The notes under the pieces are model-generated. The model was not told the DNA's origin. It ran no database searches and saw only the letters and a list, made by a program, of their open reading frames with translations. Made by a program: the position numbers and the translations under genes. 64,000 nt of DNA from Acanthococcus lagerstroemiae (taxonomy: Eukaryota; Arthropoda; Insecta; Hemiptera; Eriococcidae): positions 12,872,321-12,936,320 of the forward strand of contig CM063109.1 in assembly GCA_031841125.1 (NCBI GenBank), given 5' to 3'. Below are positions 57,021-64,000 of this stretch, in pieces. Each line of letters begins with the position of its first letter. Position 1 is the first letter of the stretch.

Positions 57021-57127
57021 TTCGAAATTATGTGTGAAAACACGAAATGGGAACTGTCGTTGATTGGCACCATAAACAACATAGGCCAGTTTTTCGGCAT
57101 TCCACTCTTTGGCATCATTTCAGACAG
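57021..57127 (+). CDS. SLC22-type transporter, exon: end of loop and TM2
   Basis: Phase 0 start after TTTTATTTCAG, 35 codons plus two bases, donor CAG|GTAAATG. FEIMCENTKWELSLIGTINN is the SLC22 'F.LVC...W...L..T' block ahead of TM2 and contains the last loop cysteine. TM2 follows (IGQFFGIPLFGIISD), ending in the Asp-Arg of the MFS loop 2-3 signature, which is completed by the next exon. Confidence 0.93.
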
Positions 57128-60100
57128 GTAAATGACGTTGATGCTATGTTAAGGTAATTCGATAAAGATGTCGCGCTTTCAAAATTTACTGATTTTCTGA
57201 AATTTGCTGCTATTACGGCGGATTTACGCTGTCTTTGGAGCACTTCAACCCATAGCCATATGTCATTGTGAATTTTTTACTGTGCTCGTGGATGCTGAAT
57301 TCGACTATGCCCAGCGTTCCGCGTAGTTAATTCGGTATCCAGGGGCGCGATTGGATTCAAAGTGGCGTATGGCTACCCTCAGGTTAAATTGCTTTAGTGT
57401 CACTAATATGTTTCTAACCCACGTCGTATTATTTTAACAGCGATTTTGTTTGTTCAAGATTTATCAGCCTAATGTATTACTAACAACTTGTCACTATTGA
57501 TCCGATTAGAATCAGATAATCTGAAATGTTTTTGACATTTTTATGTCTATTTACTTTGACACACAAACCGGAAAAACGCCGTTACTTTCACGCGGGTCGT
57601 TTCACGCGCCACGTTGTTAATAAAAAAATAATAATAATAATATAAGCGCGTGAAACGTGTTTTATTAGCGATATAAATAATATAGACAAGTTTTTGTTTG
57701 TCGGTATGTCTTATCAGTAGGACATGAGACTGCTGTAATATCAGTGGGGAAGGAGAAGTTTGTCAGATTTATATCGGTCAAATCAAATATGTATAGACCT
57801 GACTGACTGACTGGACTATTTCCTTTGTGTCTTATCAGCCATATATAGACAAGTTTTATGTTTGTCTTCATGTCTTATCAGGAGGAAATGAGACTGCTGT
57901 AATATCAGTGGGGAAGGAGAAGGTGGTTGTCAGATTTATATCGGGTAGACTTTACATGCCTATCGTATATATCTTTCTCTGTCATTTATGTCTCTTATCA
58001 GCCATAGACTGACAGTCTCATGTCTGTCTTCAGGTGTCTTATCTCAGTAATGAAGTAGAAGGTGACTGATCTGTCCCTGCAATTTTATTGAATTTTTTTT
58101 ATGTCTTATCGACCAGTCTCGTACCTGTCATTATATCTTATCAGTAATGAAGGAGACAGTAGCTTGTCAATTTTTCAAATATTTCCTTTGTTTTATCAAA
58201 AATATACAGACAAGTCTCATGTTTGTATGTTAAGGAAAGGAGATTGCCTTAATAACTTGTAAGTAGGGAAGGAGAAGGTAACTGTTAGTGATATAATTTA
58301 TATTCGATACAGTGTAAGTCTCATATCTATCTTATATCTTTCACTATGTCGTTATGTCTTATCAGCCATAGACTGACAGTGTCATGTCTGTCTTTAGGTC
58401 TTATCAGTAATGAAGGAGAAGGTAACTGATCTTTCTCTGTAATTTTTTAGTTTTTTGACATTTTTATGTTTTTACTTTTTGGCACACGACGGAAAAAAGC
58501 GTTACTTTGGAAAAATAGCGTTACGAAAATCGCGCTGGCTAGGCTGGCTGGCTTGCAACGGAAAAAAAGGGTTACTCTTGAGTGTGACGAAAAGAGCGTG
58601 GCAAAAAAAGCGTTACGGGCTGGCTAGGTTGGCTGGCTGACTTGTTAACTGACTGATGACTCTGACTGACTCTAACTGACTCTGGCTGACTGACTGTCTG
58701 ACTGAGCGAAATGTAAATCGTATGAATCGAGGCTCAGGCGTGAGGCGCTTCCGGCTCGTAACGCTCCTTGTATTAGCCTTCGAGTACTAAGCTCCGCTAG
58801 TGTTGACAAAACTTTTTATCCGTCCTTACTGTCCTTGTGACCCAGTAATTGTTCGCATGCTCGACATAAAATACACAAAATATACCTAAGTATCATTTTT
58901 AAAGTTCATAACCAATGTTATTTTCATTAAGCTGTCTTCTCGAACATGATGCGGTATCAACTCAGTAATATTGAGAAGATGGCCGAAATCATGTTGTCAT
59001 AGTTTTCTTAAAACGTTCTGACACTGTAACTTGGAAAACTATATAGAGATATTCTCTTATCTTTTCTTGACAGAATGATAACCAGAAATCGTCTGGAATA
59101 TTATTGAGTAATGCGTTATCGCAAATTTGAAGGAAGAAAAAAAACGGGGAAAAACGCGGCATCTTCCACAGAATTACTTTGTAAATAGGTACCGATAACA
59201 ACGTTGGAAATCTCTACAATATTTCACCTTCATGACGGCTCAAACCAGTAACCCCTGGCTTATGTGTTTATCCAAACCCGGCCTAAACCAGTTCTGTAAC
59301 ATTTCATTTCTTCAGTTGTTACAAGTTTTTATCTCTTAATCTTGTATGATCTTTACTTCCTTTATTTTTTGCATCCACGAAAGAACGTTTACCTGTTGGG
59401 ATTAGAGTCCGGGATGTGTCCAGACTGCTTCAAGCATGTGCCCTAGGCGTCTAAGCTCAATTATTTGGATCGAGTGAATTCATTCCGGCGAAAAATATCC
59501 AATGTAGCTAGTATTCATGTGGCCAGAATTGGATGCGTGATCTTATATTCTTACCTATAATTGGGACCAGTTTTTGTTTGTTTTTTTGTAATGGTTCTTC
59601 TGTTTCTTAAATCATTCTGAATTGCTATTAGGAATTTTAATTCTTTATTATTCAAAAAAATTATCCCCATTGCAGGGCGTCGAACATCACAAGTGTGCTA
59701 GCTTACCTGCTATCAGAATTAAGATTTCTCAAGAGCTTAGGTACTTTTAATTACTTTGGTATTCAATTCCGTTACATAATTTCTTTATTTTTCTTTCTTT
59801 ACTCGTTTTATTGAGTAGATACATGCATTACATATATCTTCGACACGGTTCCATATTTTACGTAGGTACCTATAGGTAATTTGATTTTCATTCGAGTAAA
59901 ACTGGTTTCCGCGTTTCTGCGATTGGGAAAATTTATGCAACTGCTCTGAAAACTTGTTCGCTATCGTACCTGAGGTTAAGGAAATTCTCGCAGTTCAAAA
60001 TAAAATTATCGAGCTTAGTACAGTGCGAATGTTAAAAACATTGTTTGTGCTTTCGGTGGTTCTTTAGAAAATGCTAATCGGAGGGATAGCTTCGAGGATG

Positions 60101-60679
60101 AACCTGAATTACTCCATGTATGCGGAAGTGAATGAAAATTTGTGTCTGTAGGCTGCCAGATGCATTAGTTTCCTTTGTAAGTCTTCATTTTCTGTTTCCT
60201 CGTAAGTACAAATGACTTCGGCTTGTTTTAAACGGAACTGAACTGAATCCGAATGGAAAAATAGAAAGCTAGGCAGAAAGAAATAAAGAAATAGAAAAGT
60301 TTTTGCTGATATGGAGGAGAGCTTTATGGTGATGTGCACTTGCGTACCAGTGGTGTATTTGACCTCAGCTCTGCGCTGTCTATTTTGTCCCCAAAACGTA
60401 GCCTCACTATTGAAAATTTAACTCCAATCTCCCGATCGTTGAAGGTTTTTTGGTATTGAACAGAATATCGTCATTAGTACACAAACCGAATTCGTTCGGT
60501 CTGAATGACAATGTAATCATTATTGATTACCTTACAGATGATAAGAGTCGTGTAGGAAGACATGGCTCGTTTTTCAGTTTTCACTTTTTCCCCCCGTTTG
60601 TGAGATGTAGCGTGATTGACTGTGTGTTTGTTCGTTGAATTTTCTAAACGACGTCTTATTGCATATTGGTTTCTTTCAG
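57128..60679 (+). other. Intron 4 of the SLC22-type gene (3.55 kb)
   Basis: Starts GTAAATG and ends TTTCTTTCAG. It carries a composite tandem repeat at 57530-58740. The remaining 58760-60679 shows no gene or element I can support; a tRNA-like B-box word near 59405 is too weak to call. Confidence 0.75.
57530..58740. repeat. Composite tandem repeat in intron 4
   Basis: Units of roughly 125-170 bp carry ATGTCTTATCAG, GAGACTGCTGTAATATCAG and GGGAAGGAGAAGGT words and repeat from about 57690 to 58440. They are bracketed by related blocks (TTTTTGACATTTTTATGT followed by CGGAAAA and GCGTTAC) at 57535-57590 and 58450-58510. A GACTGACTCTGACTGA-type tetranucleotide run and a GGCTGGCTTGC pair follow at 58540-58710. 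The bracketing blocks suggest a single inserted element with an expanded middle. Confidence 0.6.
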
Positions 60680-60834
60680 ATATGGAAGGAAGTTCGTAAC
60701 TCTGCTGTGCTGCATTATGTCGGCCATATTCGGCATTTTGAGAGGGTTGTCGACCAGTTATCTGATGTTCGCGGCTTTCGAGTTCCTAGATTCGTTTTTT
60801 GGCAGCGCCATCTATGGAGCCGCGTTTATATTAG
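60680..60834 (+). CDS. SLC22-type transporter, exon: MFS loop, TM3 and TM4
   Basis: One base completes AG|A (Arg), giving SDRYGRK across the splice, the canonical MFS D-R-x-G-R-K/R loop between TM2 and TM3. Two hydrophobic spans follow: VTLLCCIMSAIFGILRGLS (TM3), then SYLMFAAFEFLDSFFGSAIY (TM4) running into GAAFILG. Donor at TTAG|GTAAAT leaves phase 1. Joined with the other four exons this gives about 224 residues, roughly 40% of a usual 550-residue SLC22 protein. The remaining exons must lie beyond the window, since none with phase-1 entry was found up to 64000. Confidence 0.93.
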
Positions 60835-62470
60835 GTAAATATTCTTCATTTTATGTAAGGTCTAGTTATCATGAAAGTAGGTCTTATAATTGGGATGCCT
60901 CATCCTATGTATGAATGAAGTTTAAACAGTCATTTTGTTTTCAGTTATTCCTACCATATGATTTTGAGCCAGTGCCTGTTTGTTTGTATCCCAAGGTGCT
61001 GTCTACCTGAAAGGGTCTGAACCAGAGAAAAGGGGGGGAGGATGAATAAGATTTTCAAGAAATGCTTAGGACTGGGGGGGGCTGTAACCCCATAGCCTCC
61101 CTGGTTGCGCTTATGACTGTCTAACAAGCTGGAGAAGTTTTTAAAATATCATACATCCCCTCTTTAAGTAGGCACTGATAGCCTTTGCTTGACATTATAT
61201 TTTATATGTTGGTAAATGCAGTAAAACAGTCATGGAAAGAGAAGGGTAGGCTTGTTCATGAGAATAACACTGTTATTTCAAAATGTTGCTCAACCAATTC
61301 TTCGCTTATCATCTCCCCCCTGAACATGATGTCAAGGGGGTATGATTTCAAAAACTATTGCTCGTGAAGAAAGCCGTGGCTGTGATGCCGGAGATTCCAC
61401 TATTAACACCACTATTAATACAGAGCTGTGTAGAACTCAGCGAGAAAAGTTGAAAGATTCTGAGTGGTCGCATAAAAACAGCGGTGATTTGCCAAAGTAT
61501 TCTGGTTGTTTTACTGATAGCCCATTTACATCGTCTGTACTACTTAATAATTGCCGAGTTCACTAATAGGGTGTCTACTGGTCACGGAATACCCGCAAGG
61601 TCACGGAAAACCCGCAAGGTCACGGAAAACCCGCAAGGTCACGGATTTGAATTCTTTTGATCTGGCAGACACCTTGACTAACCAGTTCACACACTGCCAG
61701 CTTACTTGCCATTCAAGCCAGTTGTACTTCTTTTTGTCCCCCGGCGGCCAGTCTGGAACTTTCTCCGGTGGCTCCGTGTATTAGACTACGTACATAGAAA
61801 TAAAACTTTATCATGTCACTCCCTCCACTGCCTTACATACCTTCGAGTGGGTTTAGCGCGGGGCAGGGAAGGGAACGTCACATTTTAAAAACTACATAAT
61901 GCATGCAAAATACTTATATTATACAGGGATATAAAATTTACAATCTTAGAAGCTAGATTACTACTATTTTATCTATCTGTTGGTCAATCAGTCAGTTAAT
62001 ATCAAGTCTGCCTCAGATTGTCTTTTGTCTCCTTTGATTTCACGACACTTCCCTATCGGCTTCCATCTTCCTTCCTCACCCGCCACATTGGTAACATACC
62101 CAAGACGGGAGGGTCGCTCTGAGTAGAGGAGGCCGCCTTCATGGTCAAGCGGTTACCACAACATTTCAGCCTCAAGTACTTTGTCGCTTCCACAAAGTAG
62201 GTCGTGCAGGTGAGTCAGGTATCGGGTTCCAGAGTCCCCTACCAGTGACGCTCCTCGGGACGGGAGGGGACGCTCAAAGGTGCCGAGGTGCCACTGGGCT
62301 TCTCCTTCCTCTCGCAACCTTTTCCCCCCGCTACTGTCATTGTTTCTTCTGCTGTTATTACAGCTTCGGTGGATTGCCGGTTATTGGTGTTGGTTGACGT
62401 TTGGCCCGCCATTTTTCAGTTTCTTCATCAGTCTGAGGCCGCCCTCTTGCGAGCTCTTCGACTTGCGGCT
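60835..62470. other. Intron sequence of the SLC22-type gene, nothing else firm
   Basis: Presumed intron 5. It includes a G-run patch near 61030-61080 and a 19-bp minisatellite at 61580. At 62130-62240 an A-box-like TGGTCAAGCGGTTA and a B-box-like GGGTTCCAGAGTC are too far apart for a confident tRNA-derived call. Confidence 0.4.
61580..61645. repeat. 19-bp minisatellite, about 3.4 copies
   Basis: GGTCACGGAAAACCCGCAA repeats head-to-tail (the first unit differs at one base). It is preceded by AGGGTGTCTACTG, the same terminus-like phrase seen at 29300-29335 and 28970. Confidence 0.9.
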
Positions 62471-62479
62471 ACGGGTCCT

Positions 62480-63460
62480 CCCTAATTTCCGCCAGTCAGC
62501 ATTGGTGTGCCGCCGACAGGGGCTCCGGGTACGGGTCCACCCTGATTCCCGGTGCTGGAGCCTGCGACGGCATCATCTGGACAGCGTGTACGGGTCCACC
62601 TTGATTCCCGCTGTCCGTTGGTTGGTGCTGGTGGTGATGACGTGGTGGTAGTTGCCGCTGGGAACAACGGATTCGCCGTGAATTCGGCCTACACTTTACA
62701 TTCCTCCTGTGAAGCCGTCTTCCTCTTCGCTGCCACTGGTGAGATCGTCATCTGCTTCATTGTCGGTATAATCAGCGGCGGTCTCCACCACTATCTGGAA
62801 CTTGCCGGATGCGGTGTGGGCAACTCTGGTATATGGACAACAGTTGATAACTGGCAGGCCACGACGGAGTAGCCAGAGGACTGACCGCTCATGGATCGCA
62901 AGGTCTATTGACGCAAGATCAGCCAGAATAAGTGCTGCTTCCTGACTGACTGTCCGGTAGCCTCGGATGCAGAGAAGTGCTGCTTTCCTCTGCACCGACA
63001 TGAGCGGCAGCCGTGCCCGGTGGTACCAAACAGAGCTACAGTATAGGAGGTGTGTCTGCACGCATCCTTGCACAATAGTCTGTTTCGCCCTGAAGCTACA
63101 CCCGAACATGTTTGTGCATATTCGAGTCAGAACGGGGAGCGATTTGGCGGCTCGATCAGTTGCCTGCCGGATGTGCTCGACCCAGTTGAGTTGATCGTCC
63201 AAAATCACTCCCAGGTACCGCATTGGCGTCGTCGGGCGGACCCCGTCCCATCTCCAATAGGCAGTTGAATCCAGTCCGGTACTTTGGTTTTCCTGCAACA
63301 CAGCAAGAGTGCTTCCGTCTTGCTGGCCCTCAGCTCCAGACCCTTGGTAGCGAGTCGAGCTATAATGGTGTTGGTTGCCAGCGCGACAATACCAGTTCGC
63401 CTTCACGTGATGCAGTCCTGGATAACGCTAAATGAACTGGGTCGCAATTTGACGATGAAC
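62480..63460 (-). pseudogene. R1-clade-like LINE, RT C-terminal part, 5'-truncated
   Basis: The minus strand encodes, in one long frame (62696-63406), MRYLGVILDDQLNWVEHIRQ followed by the thumb region with THLLYCSSVWYHRARLPLMS and VQRKAALLCIRGYRTVSQEA, the 'YLGV.LD..L.W..H' and 'R..YRTVS..A' motifs of R1/TRAS-like LINEs. Upstream in another frame lies GLELRASKTEAL, so there is a frameshift near 63270-63330. The palm domain and endonuclease are absent. An acidic tail (TDNEADDDLTSGSEEED) ends the frame. Low-copy repeats of TACGGGTCCACC with GATTCCCG at 62473-62620 lie in the 3' flank. Confidence 0.85.
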
Positions 63461-64000
63461 ATTCTGAGACCCAATTTGATAGTACGATTTCTAGAACTTA
63501 CGAACGGGCCGCAATTTGATTTCTCCCATAGTGCTACTGAGCACTACCAATCTACTGCTAGTTCATATACCGCTAGCTCACTGCCAGTTACACGTGTAGT
63601 ATTGTCATAGAGCACTGCCAACCCGCTGCTAAAGTCAGATATTACCTGATAGTGGACTAACTGGCAGTACTTTTTAGGCGTCTCGACAGTGCTGCCGCCT
63701 GTACTGCCACGTTTCGGTTGTGGTGTTGCCAAATCAGCTGACAGTGACCTGTCATTGTATTTCATATTGTACTTCTGCTACATCTTTAAAGTTTTCATTC
63801 TATGACTTGTGATAAATTCAGTAATTATTTTAAGAATAAGCCCTGAAAATATTAAATTTGGCAAAACTCGTTTCAGTCTATTTTAACTGCATTAATAGAG
63901 CCAACGCAGTACCTAGATATTCTGAGGTAGTCCTGGGTGAAATAAGGTAAACAGCATTGCTGGTTCAGTTGACTTCAGTCCGTTACCGCTGATTGAGTTT
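63461..64000. other. Right-edge sequence, nothing recognised
   Basis: CACTGCCA/CTGGCAGT words occur several times at 63540-63700 (for example TAGAGCACTGCCAACC, CTAACTGGCAGTAC) and suggest a small degenerate repeat. No exon of the transporter was found here. Confidence 0.3.

Noticed and set aside
60841..61566. Next exon of the transporter gene
   Set aside because: No frame here continues the SLC22 pattern after GAAFILG with phase-1 entry.
62130..62240. Possible tRNA gene or SINE (A-box TGGTCAAGCGGTTA, B-box GGGTTCCAGAGTC)
   Set aside because: The boxes are about 84 bp apart, the B-box is poor and no cloverleaf can be drawn.

Overview
This is a eukaryotic, almost certainly animal and most likely arthropod (insect), genomic window. 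It is AT-rich and gene-poor, with short exons separated by kilobase introns. It is packed with fossils of LINEs (RTE-, jockey-, R1- and other non-LTR types), hAT and mariner DNA transposons, MITEs, foldback elements, Helitron-like pieces and tRNA-derived SINEs. No bacterial-style operon, CRISPR array or rRNA gene was seen. Nearly all short open frames are chance frames or decayed transposon frames.

The one clear host gene is the 5' part of a plus-strand SLC22-type (organic cation transporter-like, MFS) gene. Four well-supported exons lie at 50703-50857, 54179-54419, 57021-57127 and 60680-60834. Their phases are fully compatible (0/2, 2/0, 0/2, 2/1). They encode TM1, the Cys-rich glycosylated extracellular loop, TM2 with the SDRYGRK loop, and TM3-TM4. 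A five-codon first coding exon is proposed at 49453-49467. The gene runs off the right edge. A second, unidentified gene may start at the left edge, with two phase-matched exons at 666-711 and 1364-1504.

Layout. 0-5 kb: putative exons, degenerate short-period repeat, LINE 3' fragment. 4.9-6.7 kb: RTE-like LINE (minus) split by a 370-bp TA-flanked MITE. 7.0-7.3 kb: hAT-like MITE. 8.17-11.58 kb: 3.4-kb foldback element built from about 140-bp units. 12.9-13.2 kb: SINE. 13.8-15.8 kb: 'gagtctta' repeat field carrying a 267-bp hAT MITE. 18.95-24.35 kb: higher-order satellite-like array (about 627 bp, three subunits) riddled with nested insertions. 24.36-24.96 kb: CpG-rich, promoter-like. 25.4-27.4 kb: TIR element carrying a jockey-like LINE. 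28.5-30.3 kb: foldback element with nested insertions. 31.5-32.5 kb: hAT element next to a degenerate hAT transposase. 32.5-33.1 and 45.4-47.3 kb: Helitron-like copies. 35.46-36.37 kb: inverted-duplicated mariner. 38.9-39.3 and 51.9-52.3 kb: intact SINEs with target-site duplications. 40.4-43.0 kb: LINE split by a hAT element. 49.4 kb to the end: the SLC22 gene, its introns loaded with a LINE endonuclease fragment, hairpin elements, MITEs and tandem repeats, and an R1-like LINE at 62.7-63.4 kb.

All assignments come from reading the sequence. Family names rest on recognised motifs, not on database searches.
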